Shown piece by piece: positions 20,141 to 30,140 of a DNA stretch of 64,000 nt (positions are counted from its first letter, which is position 1; each line of letters opens with the position of its first letter). Made by a program: the position numbers and the translations under genes. The stretch is from Kazachstania africana CBS 2517 (lineage: Eukaryota; Ascomycota; Saccharomycetes; Saccharomycetales; Saccharomycetaceae): contig NC_018951.1 in the NCBI RefSeq assembly GCF_000304475.1, positions 186,001 to 250,000 on the forward strand, in the 5' to 3' direction. The notes below the pieces were generated by a model. The model searched no databases, was not told the origin of the DNA, and worked only from the letters and a program-made list of their open reading frames with translations.

Positions 20141-20878
20141 CGGATATAGGAACTAAATGGACTCAGTTCAATAATGTGCAATGGTTTTTTAACAGCAGTT
20201 CTTTATTTCTACTCTCTGTCCTTCTTTAAAGTACAGTAGAAGTTTTCACTGATTAGTGATGTTGAAATACGTTTTAGGCGAAAGAGACTGGCTAATTCAG
20301 CGGCGAGTCTGCCATTCACAGATTGAACTGAGCATTTCCTACTGTTGTATATTTTGCAAGATTTCAATCAATCACCTCGGATATGACTAAAAACTAGAAA
20401 GTCTTTCACCATGATCGATATTGCTCACACGATTAAGTACACGATTCTGCCAAGAGTTTTGATATTGATCAATGGCAAATCAGATAGGCCAACGTTGTAG
20501 TACCGTGAAGTAAAACTATTAACCTACGAGACACGATTAGCAATATAGCAGAACTCCTTGGAAATTGATGCACCAATGGCATGGAAAGCCTGGCTCTAGC
20601 TGAGTAAAAAAATTTAGTGTCCCTTCAAAACGGTAGGTAAGAAGCAATAATTGTTGTTGGCAAGAGTGTCTTTCCACTGTTATATGGACAAACTCGTAAG
20701 AAGACAATTCAGCGAAAACCATGAGGAACCACCCTTAATATTATGTAACTAACGACACTTATATACAATTACATTGAGCCTTCACTTGGAACGAAGTTCC
20801 TCAGATAATTTAGTCATTTCTCTGTGCATGTTGTATGGTTGAAATATTCGATTTCTGAATGCGATCTGTCCAGACAAC
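20141..20878. other. Divergent intergenic region between ICP55 and AIM9
   Basis: About 740 bases with no supportable gene. S. cerevisiae has YER079W here; the 61-codon minus-strand frame at 20537-20722 does not resemble a known protein, so that gene is probably absent. Confidence 0.5.
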
Positions 20879-22762
20879 GTGAACTTCACCAACAGCAGAG
20901 AAACAATGTTCAAGCGTAGTTCGTCTAGACTAGGTTACTCATTGTTGCGCAGTCGTGCACAAGTGTGCGTAAAAGCTTCCTTAGGTAATAGTGGAGTGTT
21001 ACTGAAGAGGTTTGTATCAACTGAACCAGAGAAGGTCTTCTCTAAAATCACAGATGAAAATGATAGTCAAAGAGAGGGTATATTCAAGTACTCGTGGGGG
21101 TCATGGTTAGTGAATAACGAATTTGAGAGAGAAAAGAGGACAACAAGATTTTCCATCGAAGGCCTGTCTAGTGTAGTAAATGATCTTTATAAAGATGTCA
21201 TGAATTTTAAGACAGACGCATCTAAGAAGTTGATTTTTAAGCCCAATTCCACAGTGACTCTGGCTGATAATGCTAGTGCTGCTCTTCTAGATAGACTGAA
21301 TGCCAAAGAAGGGTTAGTACAAATTAAGACAATTGCAAGTATCCATGAGGGCAAACACCATAGAATTTATAAGATATCGACAAGTGTACCATCAGAAAGT
21401 TTTATCTTACGTATACCATACACAAAAATTGATCAAACTGCGACTGATTACATTCCAAATAGAATCAAATCAGAGGTAGCTACTATGGATTTTATAGCAA
21501 ATAAGGCCAAAAATTTGACTATTCCAAAAGTCTATAGTTATTCCACTACACCTGAAAATCCTCTAAAGTGGCCTTACATTTTGGAAGAATACATTGAAGG
21601 TGATTTACTCATGAAAAAATGGGATCCTTTAGTAGATGATGATCCAAATGGGAAGCCGCCATCTGATAAACTCAAAAATATTATTGACATTGTTGCTGAT
21701 TTGCATAAGGAGATCAATTCAATAAAGTTTGAAACCAAAGATATTTTGGGAGGTGGATCAATTTATTTTAAAGATGATATTGATCCGAAGTTGACGACAG
21801 GCTCAATTATTGATGACAAATGGGTCATCGGCCCCGTCATGGAGAGAGCCTTTTGGAGAAAGAAGGAGTCAATGAAAGGTATTAAAAGTGAATTCTTGGG
21901 CCCCTGGAATAAAATAGGTTCTGAAATGGATTTGGTTAAAAATTTGGGTGCCATTGAACTTGAAAATGCAAAGATTAGACTATTAGAAACAGCAGATTCT
22001 GAATTAAAGGAAATGATTAATGGTCAAGTGCAAAGTTTTGAAAATTTGATTAAGTTGGCACCAAAGCTCTTTTCTTCTTCCAACTCGAAGATTCCTAACA
22101 TTAAGGATTTATTAAGACCCACATTATTCCATCCTGATCTTGATCCAATGAACATTATCGTAAATAAGACCACGGGGAAGCGAGTTCTGTTAGATTTTGA
22201 AGGTTCGGTTATTAAACCGTTTATATTACAGAGTTCACCAAGGTTTGTGGAATACAACGGTCCCAAAATTTATAATATTAAGAATGATGTACCTGATTTT
22301 GAAAAAATGAATGAAAATGAAAAGGCACAGTACTTATTTATTTATAAACGTACACGTAATGAATATCTCTGGGAAAACGCTTTAAATGAAAGGTTACCAA
22401 CTTTAATCACTTCAATGGCACCGCCTATTAAATTACTGAGAAGCCCTTACATATTTGCTGCTGAAAGAAAGACAGAAGATGGATATTTACTTATTGATGA
22501 AAGTCTTATCCAATTGAAACAAGTGTGGTCTGAACTTTTCAAACATAGGTTGGTCCAAAGCAAGGATATTCCTATAACAATGACGGATGAACAGATTAAA
22601 AAGCATGTTCAAGATATGAATAAATTGAATGATAAGTTGATGAAGAATCCATTTGCTGCTACTCAAGGATGGATTCCACAGGATATGTTTGATAATCTCT
22701 TGAAAGCTGGCATGCTCGTCAAGGACAAAGATGGTAACTACACCACCAAATTGGTGAAGTAA
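20879..22762 (+). CDS. AIM9: Mitochondrial kinase-like protein Aim9
   Basis: A 627-residue protein of the aminoglycoside-phosphotransferase-like kinase fold family (Aim9, YER080W, also 627 residues). Its substrate is unknown; loss in S. cerevisiae affects mitochondrial inheritance. The nucleotide-binding lobe spans about residues 130-290 (IHEGKHHRIYKIST, YILEEYIEGDLL). The catalytic loop HPDLDPMNIIVN and the DFE-type metal motif (VLLDFEGS) are both present, so kinase chemistry looks possible. The N-terminus is basic and mitochondrial in character. The second Met at 20906 (MFKRSSSRLGYSLLRSR) would give a cleaner presequence and may be the true start. It lies between ICP55 and SER3, as in S. 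cerevisiae. Confidence 0.93.
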   Translation: MNFTNSRETMFKRSSSRLGYSLLRSRAQVCVKASLGNSGVLLKRFVSTEPEKVFSKITDENDSQREGIFKYSWGSWLVNNEFEREKRTTRFSIEGLSSVVNDLYKDVMNFKTDASKKLIFKPNSTVTLADNASAALLDRLNAKEGLVQIKTIASIHEGKHHRIYKISTSVPSESFILRIPYTKIDQTATDYIPNRIKSEVATMDFIANKAKNLTIPKVYSYSTTPENPLKWPYILEEYIEGDLLMKKWDPLVDDDPNGKPPSDKLKNIIDIVADLHKEINSIKFETKDILGGGSIYFKDDIDPKLTTGSIIDDKWVIGPVMERAFWRKKESMKGIKSEFLGPWNKIGSEMDLVKNLGAIELENAKIRLLETADSELKEMINGQVQSFENLIKLAPKLFSSSNSKIPNIKDLLRPTLFHPDLDPMNIIVNKTTGKRVLLDFEGSVIKPFILQSSPRFVEYNGPKIYNIKNDVPDFEKMNENEKAQYLFIYKRTRNEYLWENALNERLPTLITSMAPPIKLLRSPYIFAAERKTEDGYLLIDESLIQLKQVWSELFKHRLVQSKDIPITMTDEQIKKHVQDMNKLNDKLMKNPFAATQGWIPQDMFDNLLKAGMLVKDKDGNYTTKLVK

Positions 22763-23504
22763 TGTTGTTAGTGGCAACTTAATATAATAGGATCGTCGCT
22801 ATTGTCCAAGCTATGTAAATAATATCGAAAATCAGTGCCTATGTAGATTTACCTGCAATGTATGGGTTTTCAGATAATTGTGTATCATTTTCCGCTTGAA
22901 TTTTATAGAGGGAAAAGAATTAGCGAATAACTACCGCAAAGTAGTGGAAGGAGAATTCGGTGGAGATGAATTTCCACTTTGTATAAGAATGAAATTTAAA
23001 TTTGGCAAGATTATATCTTCCCCGTTCTGTGTATGATATCTATGCTATCAACAGATTTTTAAAGGACCCTAAAAGTTGAGGACCTTTTCAACTAGTTTAG
23101 TTTACTGGCAAATTGAGTTGATAGTTCTTATGTTGCTATCAATCGATTTTACTATGGACTCTCTATAACTGTCTTGATAAATAATTGCACGTGCTTCTTG
23201 TCGTCCACCACTGAAAATTTTTTCACTTTTTTGTATGACCACTTCTCAAGTTTCTGACTCGTTTTTTCCCAGGCTCAATTGTCTCCTTCTCTCATATGAA
23301 TGATGACACATAGCACAGTGAAAATTTCTCGCCAACAAATATCTTAAGGCAATTCTCTTTCTAGTCTTGTTGCTGTTTTTTTTCAACTATATAAGAAGCT
23401 GTCTTTTTCTTGATAATACAAAGATAAACAACTTCATATAAGTAAATCATTTTCACTTAGTTTCAAGTAAAAGCATTTACTTTTATACACACTGCTTCAT
23501 AGAT
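22763..23504. promoter_or_regulatory. SER3/33 upstream region
   Basis: About 740 bases, gene-free. It contains a palindromic GCACGTGC (23187-23194), a run of T/C tracts and a strong TATA box, TATATAAG, at 23388-23395, 110 bases before the start. In S. cerevisiae the SER3 promoter is covered by the noncoding transcript SRG1; whether one exists here cannot be read from sequence. Confidence 0.55.
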
Positions 23505-24914
23505 ATGGCTGCTTACGAAATAAACAACCTACAAAATGACTTCCAACAAAGCTTGGCTTTGTCAGGCTCACCTGGTGTAGTTTCCACTTCACCAACTCAA
23601 TCCTTCATGAACACTTTGCCACGTCGTTTAAGTGTCTCAAAGCAACAAAAAGTTTTGAAACCATTCTCTACTGGTGATATGAAAATATTACTATTGGAAA
23701 ACGTAAATCAAACTGCCATTGAGATCTTCAAGGGACAAGGTTACCAAGTGGAATTTCATAAGGGGTCTTTACCAGAGACAGAATTAATTGAAAAGATAAA
23801 AGACGTCCACGCAATTGGTATCAGATCAAAAACTAAATTAACTGCTAATGTTCTACAACATGCTAAGAACCTAGTTGTTATCGGTTGTTTCTGTATCGGT
23901 ACAAATCAAGTCGATTTAGATTTTGCCGCAAAGAAAGGTATTGCAGTCTTCAATTCACCTTTCTCAAATTCTAGATCAGTTGCAGAATTAGTCATTGCTG
24001 AAATCATCAGTTTAGCAAGACAGCTTGGTGATAGATCAATCGAATTACATACAGGTACTTGGAATAAAGTTTCTGCTAGATGCTGGGAAGTAAGGGGTAA
24101 AACTCTAGGTATCATTGGTTATGGTCATATCGGCTCACAATTATCCGTCCTCGCTGAAGCTATGGGTATGCACGTTATCTACTATGATATCGTCACTATC
24201 ATGCCGTTAGGTACTGCCAAGCAAGTTCCAACTTTAGATGAATTATTGAGAAAAGCTGATTTCGTCTCTTTACACGTTCCTGAAAGTCCAGAAACGAAAG
24301 ATATGATCTCTGCTCCACAATTAGCTGCTATGAAAGACGGTGCTTATTTGATCAATGCCTCAAGAGGTACTGTCGTTGACATTCCTTCTTTGGTTGCAGC
24401 CATGAAAGTGGGTAAGATCGCGGGTACAGCTTTAGATGTCTTTCCAAACGAACCACGTAAAAATGGTGCTGGCACTTATAACGATGAATTAAACGGTTGG
24501 ACATCTGAATTAATCTCATTACCAAACGTTATCTTAACCCCACATATTGGTGGTTCCACCGAAGAGGCGCAAACTGCAATTGGTATGGAAGTAGCCACTT
24601 CTTTGACCAAATATATCAACGAAGGTAACTCCGTTGGTTCAGTTAACTTCCCAGAAGTCAGCTTAAAGGCTTTAGATTACGATCAAGAAAATACTGTCAG
24701 AGCTCTATACATTCACCAAAACGTTCCTGGTGTCTTGAAAATTGTTAACAACATTTTATCAGACCATAACATTGACAAGCAATTTTCCGATTCATGTGGG
24801 GAAATTGCTTATTTGATAGCAGATATTTCTTCAGTTAATCAAAGTGACATCAAGGAAATTTACGAGCAACTTAACCAAACTTCTGCCAAAATTTCTATCA
24901 GATTACTTTACTAA
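23505..24914 (+). CDS. SER3: D-3-phosphoglycerate dehydrogenase (Ser3/Ser33)
   Basis: A 469-residue enzyme of the D-isomer 2-hydroxyacid dehydrogenase family. It oxidises 3-phosphoglycerate with NAD+, the first step of serine synthesis, and also reduces 2-oxoglutarate. The Rossmann motif GYGHIG lies at about residue 205. The catalytic Arg of NASRG, the Glu of DVFPNEP and the His of TPHIGGS are all present, and an ACT domain fills the last 75 residues. Length equals S. cerevisiae Ser3/Ser33. Neighbours AIM9 and UTP7 match the SER3 locus (YER081W). SER3 and SER33 are WGD duplicates, so the symbol is positional. Confidence 0.94.
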   Translation: MAAYEINNLQNDFQQSLALSGSPGVVSTSPTQSFMNTLPRRLSVSKQQKVLKPFSTGDMKILLLENVNQTAIEIFKGQGYQVEFHKGSLPETELIEKIKDVHAIGIRSKTKLTANVLQHAKNLVVIGCFCIGTNQVDLDFAAKKGIAVFNSPFSNSRSVAELVIAEIISLARQLGDRSIELHTGTWNKVSARCWEVRGKTLGIIGYGHIGSQLSVLAEAMGMHVIYYDIVTIMPLGTAKQVPTLDELLRKADFVSLHVPESPETKDMISAPQLAAMKDGAYLINASRGTVVDIPSLVAAMKVGKIAGTALDVFPNEPRKNGAGTYNDELNGWTSELISLPNVILTPHIGGSTEEAQTAIGMEVATSLTKYINEGNSVGSVNFPEVSLKALDYDQENTVRALYIHQNVPGVLKIVNNILSDHNIDKQFSDSCGEIAYLIADISSVNQSDIKEIYEQLNQTSAKISIRLLY

Positions 24915-25026
24915 ATATATCATGAGACTATATATCTATGTACACTAAACCAATAGGGCAATTAATTTACTCGATTGTTAATATATTGATTTGATAAAGT
25001 ATGTATGTACAATTATAAGACAGTAC

Positions 25027-26679
25027 CTATTTAGAAAATCTTCCCAATGCTTCTTCGATAAGATCTTTATGATCTTCGTCAATCTCACCTCTTTCTACCA
25101 TTTGTTTTCTCAAACGAGCCTTCTTTTCTTTCTCTAATTGTTTTTGAACCCTCAACTTTCTTTCATCTATAACATTTGCAGTTTTCTTACGTAGGAAAGA
25201 ACGTAGGCCTGAATTTTTACCTTTCACATCAGGTTTAACATCAGGGATATCTTTATTTTCCTTACTTTGGTCCCGTTTTTCAACGGTAAGTTCTGCAAGA
25301 TCCTTTGCTGTCAATCTAGTATTGGAAGCGCTCTTGTCGATACTACCAAGGACATTTGGATCTAACGTGATTGTATCAGCTGGCAATTTGTTCAATAGAG
25401 ATCTAACTTCTTGTTCTTGTCTCTGTTTTGCTGTCTCATATGGATTTATTTCTAGAGCATCGTAGTTGGCTTCACCAGCACCTGGAACAATTAGATTTGT
25501 GACACCAGTTTCATGACCGACACCTAACAGATCTTCAAATGGCACAAATTTAATGTTATTTATCTTATTTCCAGCAAAGAGATGCGACATGTATGGAGTG
25601 TTCCTATTTGGATCACCGCCCATAGAACCAAAGCATGGTCTGGCAGATCTACTACTTTTCAAAGCATCCTTCCATAATGTGACATGAGGACCTCTTGTTA
25701 AGGCAACTAGTCCAGTGTCCGAAATTGATACGTTGGTACCTGGAGTTGGAAGATTTTCTATAGTATGAAGTTCTCTAAAGTTCCTAATATCCCATATTTT
25801 CATTGATTTATCTTTGCCTGTTGTGACCATGTAGTAACCGCTTCTATCTACCGCTATACTATTTATTGGTCCTCTTGCTGATAATAATTGTACTAGAGGT
25901 TGAGGCATTGAAGGTGACCAAAGTGTCACCGTACCATTACTGTGACCTAGATGCATTACTGCATTCCATGGATTTTGTGTCATCGCCGTCGTTGGGCCTA
26001 GTTTTGTGCGTAATTCTGATACCATTTGACCTGTGGAAACATCGTGGTACTTCAACCAACCTGTTTCACCAGCTGTGGCAAGTAAATAATGGTATGGTAA
26101 AAATTCCAAATGTCTTGCTTCAACATGCTGTTTAAGACGATGTAGTTCTACACCTTCGTGATCATAAATAAATGTGTACTTCTTTTGTGCTACGGCAAAG
26201 AACTGCTCAGTTTGTAAATATGTTGCAGCATGGCATGTTTCATTCAAATTCAATTCTGCTCGTAGTTCACCCTTTCTCCAATCCATTGATGCGACATGAC
26301 CTCTGCGACCGGAGATTAATAAATGGGTACCATTTCTGGAGTAATTTATATGGTATGGGCCAAATTCTTTCAATGATAAATCTAATGCTTTATTTGCCGT
26401 GCTGACGTCGACACTACTTTTAATTTCTCTTTGGCTAACTTTAAATGTCTTTTCCATTTCATCTTCGGCTTCCAAGAACCCAGCACTTTCTGGAAGTAGG
26501 TATTCAGTGGCTGCAGCTGAAGAAACGGCTCTCGTGTATTGATCATCGATTCTCTTTAAACCCGCTTTCAACTTCTTATCTCTTGTTTTATTTTTGAATT
26601 TTCCTCCAGGTCTTTCGAACCTTTTCTGATTATCTCTGGGCTTGACAGCCTTCTTGACATTCGAATTTGATTTAGCCAT
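25027..26679 (-). CDS. UTP7: U3 snoRNP/SSU processome WD protein Utp7
   Basis: A nucleolar WD-repeat protein required for 18S rRNA processing. The beta-propeller covers about residues 110-400 (SIAVDRSGYYMVTTGKDKSM, KIWDIRNF) and is followed by a conserved C-terminal segment (ADVP-type IPDVKPDVKGKNSGLRSF) and basic helices. The frame opens at 26718, but the Met at 26679 (MAKSNSNVKKAVKPR) is the more likely start: the longer version would begin 15 bases from the PAC promoter element. From 26679 the protein has 550 residues against 554 in S. cerevisiae. It is convergent with SER3. Confidence 0.95.
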   Translation of the reverse strand: MAKSNSNVKKAVKPRDNQKRFERPGGKFKNKTRDKKLKAGLKRIDDQYTRAVSSAAATEYLLPESAGFLEAEDEMEKTFKVSQREIKSSVDVSTANKALDLSLKEFGPYHINYSRNGTHLLISGRRGHVASMDWRKGELRAELNLNETCHAATYLQTEQFFAVAQKKYTFIYDHEGVELHRLKQHVEARHLEFLPYHYLLATAGETGWLKYHDVSTGQMVSELRTKLGPTTAMTQNPWNAVMHLGHSNGTVTLWSPSMPQPLVQLLSARGPINSIAVDRSGYYMVTTGKDKSMKIWDIRNFRELHTIENLPTPGTNVSISDTGLVALTRGPHVTLWKDALKSSRSARPCFGSMGGDPNRNTPYMSHLFAGNKINNIKFVPFEDLLGVGHETGVTNLIVPGAGEANYDALEINPYETAKQRQEQEVRSLLNKLPADTITLDPNVLGSIDKSASNTRLTAKDLAELTVEKRDQSKENKDIPDVKPDVKGKNSGLRSFLRKKTANVIDERKLRVQKQLEKEKKARLRKQMVERGEIDEDHKDLIEEALGRFSK

Positions 26680-26718
26680 GTTTAAAGTCCCCTCTATCGT
26701 CAATGGCTTTGTCCTCAT

Positions 26719-27042
26719 CTATAGTAAAGAAAGCGATGAGCTTAAAATTTCAAGATATTTCGGAAAATTTTTTTACTGTCCAAACATCGAGAGGAAAAGA
26801 AAGATCACGTGAGCAAGAGACACCATTATTATTACTATGCTAAATGATGTTAAAATATCCTGCTGAGTGGCAGCTTGATGGTTGGGCTACTCCTGAGGGA
26901 ATGGTGAAGCGTTTGCTTTGCCTCTATATGAAGCTTCAGTTTTTCAAAATGCTGTCGCTGATTTCTAAGTAGGTGCAGGTGCACATGCCAGATTTAGAGT
27001 GGTTTGTAAGTATGATACTGTGCACTTTCTTTTATATATCTA
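26719..27042. other. Intergenic region between GET2 and UTP7
   Basis: Both flanking genes are on the minus strand. Besides PAC/RRPE there is a TCACGTGA palindrome at 26805-26812. No gene is seen. Confidence 0.5.
26733..26773 (-). promoter_or_regulatory. PAC and RRPE-like elements of UTP7
   Basis: GCGATGAG (26733-26740) is the PAC core bound by Tod6/Dot6, and GAAAATTTTTT (26763-26773) fits the RRPE word bound by Stb3. Both lie within 95 bases of the chosen start. The pair is the hallmark of yeast ribosome-biogenesis genes, consistent with UTP7. Confidence 0.75.
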
Positions 27043-27882
27043 TTATATATACATCAGTAATCCCAACACTACAAGTACGAAGCAGATATCGGCAACAAAT
27101 GTCGATAGCACATCAACATATTGCAATGCTGTGACGACTTTACCCTTTAAATTTGGAATTGGTATAATTCCCTCCGGAACCATAGAGACCATTTGAACTA
27201 TCTTACTGGTACTATGTAGCGTGTTAATTTTATTTTCAGCTTCGATAGATTGAAGTCTTTGGTAGTATACTGAGATAGCAACGATCTCGAATGAGGTGAA
27301 TACCATGAAAAAATTTGATGGCATTGTTAAGAAGGATAATGACTCAGGTAAACAACTTACGTTGAACTTTGCATTTCTGGTAACTAAGTATGTGTAAGGG
27401 AACAAAAAGCAAACCCACTTGAAAAGCATTGTCATATATTTCAACCTATTGACACGATAGTCGTGGTAAGCTAACATGGCTTGATCGGCTGGAGCCATGG
27501 ATTCTGTAGATTTATCAGCGTCACCCTCCCCAGATTTCATTGAGCGCAGTAATGAGAACAAGTCTGGTGTAGATTCGTTACTCTCATCTGCATTTGCCAA
27601 TTTCTTTAAAATTTCCAGTTGAGGATCATTACTAGTGCTGTCACTGGAAGCGGTTTTCATCTGCGAGGAAGCATCACTGCTGGAAGGAATCGATGGAGTA
27701 GTGTCTTTGCTATTTGGTCTTGATCTAGCAGTCTTCATTTCAATAGGAGAATCGGTACTTAAATGGCTATCGGCCTGACCGGTAATTTTATTCAATCTAC
27801 TTGAAGCACCACCATTACTGAACTTCTGTTGTCTTCTTTCTCTTAAAATACGACGTTTCTCCGCCTCACTCAATTCGCTCAT
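27043..27882 (-). CDS. GET2: GET complex subunit Get2, tail-anchored protein receptor
   Basis: A 279-residue ER membrane protein; with Get1 it forms the receptor and insertase that takes tail-anchored proteins from Get3. The N-terminus (SELSEAEKRRILRERR) carries the RERR motif that binds Get3, followed by FSNGGASSRLNKITGQ, almost unchanged from S. cerevisiae. A Ser/Thr-rich linker leads to three transmembrane helices at about residues 150-170, 195-215 and 255-275. Length is close to the 285-residue S. cerevisiae protein, and the position next to UTP7 is the same. Confidence 0.96.
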   Translation of the reverse strand: MSELSEAEKRRILRERRQQKFSNGGASSRLNKITGQADSHLSTDSPIEMKTARSRPNSKDTTPSIPSSSDASSQMKTASSDSTSNDPQLEILKKLANADESNESTPDLFSLLRSMKSGEGDADKSTESMAPADQAMLAYHDYRVNRLKYMTMLFKWVCFLFPYTYLVTRNAKFNVSCLPESLSFLTMPSNFFMVFTSFEIVAISVYYQRLQSIEAENKINTLHSTSKIVQMVSMVPEGIIPIPNLKGKVVTALQYVDVLSTFVADICFVLVVLGLLMYI

Positions 27883-28152
27883 TGATATATACTTGATAGT
27901 AGTGATGTCTTTCAGTTAACTACGTTCTATGTCAAGTTAAAACTTGGTCTTATTCTATTAGGTGTTACTTTCAAATTTTGAAAATTTTGTCGCGCCTTGA
28001 ATAAGTAATTGATACTTTAGCAATGAGATGAGATATGCGCAATAGCTAGTGGTACATTGTGAGAGTTCTGAAGACCACTCGATGTACTAGATATTCCTAT
28101 AGGCTGATATTTAGAAGTAATTATTCCACTTAGTGCGGTTATACGTGTTACT

Positions 28153-28860
28153 ATGCGAGTGGCTGACAAGAGAGAGGCGAAAAGAAGACATATAAGAAGT
28201 AAGAAACATGGGAAGAGGTCCAAAAATTCGATTAAGTCTGAGCGTCACATAGATAATGAAGAGAAGAAACACAAAGCAAAATGCAAAATATGTCTTAGTG
28301 ACACACATCGGACTAAAACCTGTCCTCGATCGCTATGTAAAGATTGTGGCATGATGAGAGGCCGTCATGTGGACTTTGGCAAAAGTAAAATATGCAACAA
28401 TGTCTCAGTGAGGCATTATAGCTCCAGTATAGAGGATGAAATGGAAAGTGTTCAATGTGAAAATTGTGGGCAAAACGGACACAAAAAGAATCGGTGTGAT
28501 AAAATTTGGAGGAAATATTTGATGAAGAGAAAGACGGAAATGTCAAATGAAAAGATGATCCCATTGCATACCATTTTTTGTTATCGTTGTGGCAGTAAAG
28601 GACACTATGGGGATGATTGTACAAAAAGACAGAACAATTCACCCAGAGTTGTAAGTGCATTCTCAGGAAAAAATCTGACACGCAACTTAAGTGAAATTTA
28701 CTACAGTTTTATAGAGGAAATAAAATCGTCGGACCTTTGGAATAAAGATATCGACGACATAAATCATTTAGTGAAGAATGAATACACACGATCACTGCGG
28801 CCCTCCAAAGTATCGTTTTATCCTCCACCATATAAAAATATGAGAAGGCCGAGTTTATAG
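28153..28860 (+). CDS. AIR1/2: Diverged, N-truncated AIR1/AIR2 zinc-knuckle paralog
   Basis: A 235-residue homolog of Air1/Air2 (about 340-360 residues), the zinc-knuckle RNA-binding subunits of the nuclear TRAMP complex. Knuckle 1 is CX2CX4HX4C at 44-57. Knuckle 2 is distorted (C62, C65, H72, C81). Knuckle 3 is lost: the second Cys is V84 and no closing Cys follows. Knuckle 4 (102-115), the IWRKY linker (118-122) and knuckle 5 (143-156) are intact, as is the later PPPY word. The N-terminal region before the knuckles is missing; an in-frame stop at 28105 with no intervening ATG shows it is not simply a missed start. It is divergent from GET2 and faces GID12, matching the AIR2-YDL176W order. 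An intact paralog probably exists elsewhere. Confidence 0.85.
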   Translation: MRVADKREAKRRHIRSKKHGKRSKNSIKSERHIDNEEKKHKAKCKICLSDTHRTKTCPRSLCKDCGMMRGRHVDFGKSKICNNVSVRHYSSSIEDEMESVQCENCGQNGHKKNRCDKIWRKYLMKRKTEMSNEKMIPLHTIFCYRCGSKGHYGDDCTKRQNNSPRVVSAFSGKNLTRNLSEIYYSFIEEIKSSDLWNKDIDDINHLVKNEYTRSLRPSKVSFYPPPYKNMRRPSL

Positions 28861-29286
28861 ATATACCTCAGTCAGCCATTTATAGTATGCCAGGCAATAA
28901 AAATAATGAATAATGAAATTGAAAACGCTGTGAATGATTGTAGAGGTGTAACAGAACGCCCTAGGAGCGTCATGCTTAACTCTTTTGTACCAAGGAATCC
29001 GTCGTAATAGGCTCAACGAGCCATCTGCATTGTTCGTCTGAAGCAAGCCCTCACTAAAGTGACTCGAGAATGTCACTCATTACCCGTGTTGTGTCCCCAG
29101 CAATTATTGTTATGCAGGAGATAGTATCTCTGTAAGTAATATATAAAATAGTCGAAAAAAAGAATAGCAAGTACTATTGGTACGTGATTATATTAACTAA
29201 AAATAATGCCTGTTTTCATACTTGTAGACATTTGGGACTCAATGTCCACGAACAAATCCTTCGAATTACAGAGATTATGCAAAAAA
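28861..29286. other. Intergenic region between AIR-like gene and tRNA-Ile
   Basis: AT-rich, with one 73-codon minus-strand frame (28855-29076) that resembles nothing and overlaps the end of the AIR-like gene. No other feature is supported. Confidence 0.45.
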
Positions 29287-29360
29287 TGGTCTCTAGCGGG
29301 ATCGAACCGCTGATCCCCGCGTTATTAGCACGGTGCCTTAACCAACTGGGCCAAGAGACC
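29287..29360 (-). tRNA. tRNA-Ile (AAU)
   Basis: A 74-base gene on the minus strand, from GGTCTCTTGGCCC at 29360 to the discriminator A at 29287. The anticodon AAT is at 29324-29326. Both A box (TGGCCCAGTTGG) and B box (GGTTCGATCCC) are intact, and the gene has no intron. A T6 terminator follows directly (forward A6 at 29281-29286). It matches the S. cerevisiae tI(AAU) family. Confidence 0.97.
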
Positions 29361-30140
29361 TTATTTGTTGAATATTGATGACATAACTCTGGACCAACGG
29401 GCCTTAACACTCTTCCATTATAAAGAACTCGTGCTTCCTTTTTTCTTATTGGCTATCCAAGATTACTTTACGCATAGTATACAACTTATTGTTAGATTCG
29501 GACAACTTTGCGATCTATATGACCCCTGTCTCTGGAGACGAGCTGTCTAGTCTGGCAATGGTATTCCGCAGCAGGATTATATCTCTATCTGGCACCTTCT
29601 TCCTACTAAAACGTAATGGTCCCAATGTTCTCGTAAATCGGGTTGTATGTGGTTGTCAAACAGTCATCCGATATCCTTGGCGTCAATTGCAATTCACGTT
29701 GCAACAAAAGTTTTTATTTTAGCTGTCCCGTACACTATATAATTAATAGAACAGCCACTCCACGATTCTCACGAGCATTTCCCGCTCATCTCCCTGAGAA
29801 ACATAGTATCCTAGGTTTAAGTCACAACCGATACTAGGATATATAATCGGCGAGGTTTTGTAGAGTGAAGCCGGGGATCAATATTGTGATAGGGATGTAT
29901 TAAAAAAGTCATAGATCTTGTAGATAAAAGGAAAAGTGGTTATTAATAAGGTAATGAGAAAAAAGTCGCCAATTATCAATTTTGGTGCCGAGGGGCCTCC
30001 TGATTGTAAAGGTGGCACTTCCAGTGTTAGTCTACCATCCTACCCTTTTAAAAACTACAATTTTAATGAAATGATTGATAAAGTTGCATATAGATATCAC
30101 TTAAGCAGTTTATATATTATATATAGGAGTGAGAGCGTCT
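29361..30140. other. Intergenic region between tRNA-Ile and GID12
   Basis: Nearly 800 bases with short frames only (for example 29489-29722 and 29643-29837), none recognised. Nested inverted repeats lie at 29805-29848: TATCCTAG/CTAGGATA (29805-29812 and 29832-29839) overlapping CCGAT/ATCGG (29826-29830 and 29844-29848). The start TGTTG at 29366 and CAACA at 29702 have the spacing of a Ty-type LTR, but a target duplication is lacking; see rejected items. Confidence 0.45.

Noticed and set aside
26755..26812. TTTCGGAAA near TCACGTGA suggesting point-centromere elements CDEIII and CDEI
   Set aside because: The spacing is only about 45 bases instead of the roughly 80 bases of AT-rich CDEII, the CDEIII match is partial, and the elements are better explained as the UTP7 promoter.
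29366..29706. Possible solo LTR (TGTTG...CAACA, about 340 bases) beside tRNA-Ile
   Set aside because: The termini and length fit a Ty1-like LTR and the location is typical, but the 5-base flanks differ (TTATT versus AAAGT), so there is no target duplication. Internal sequence shows no recognisable LTR promoter or primer-binding site.
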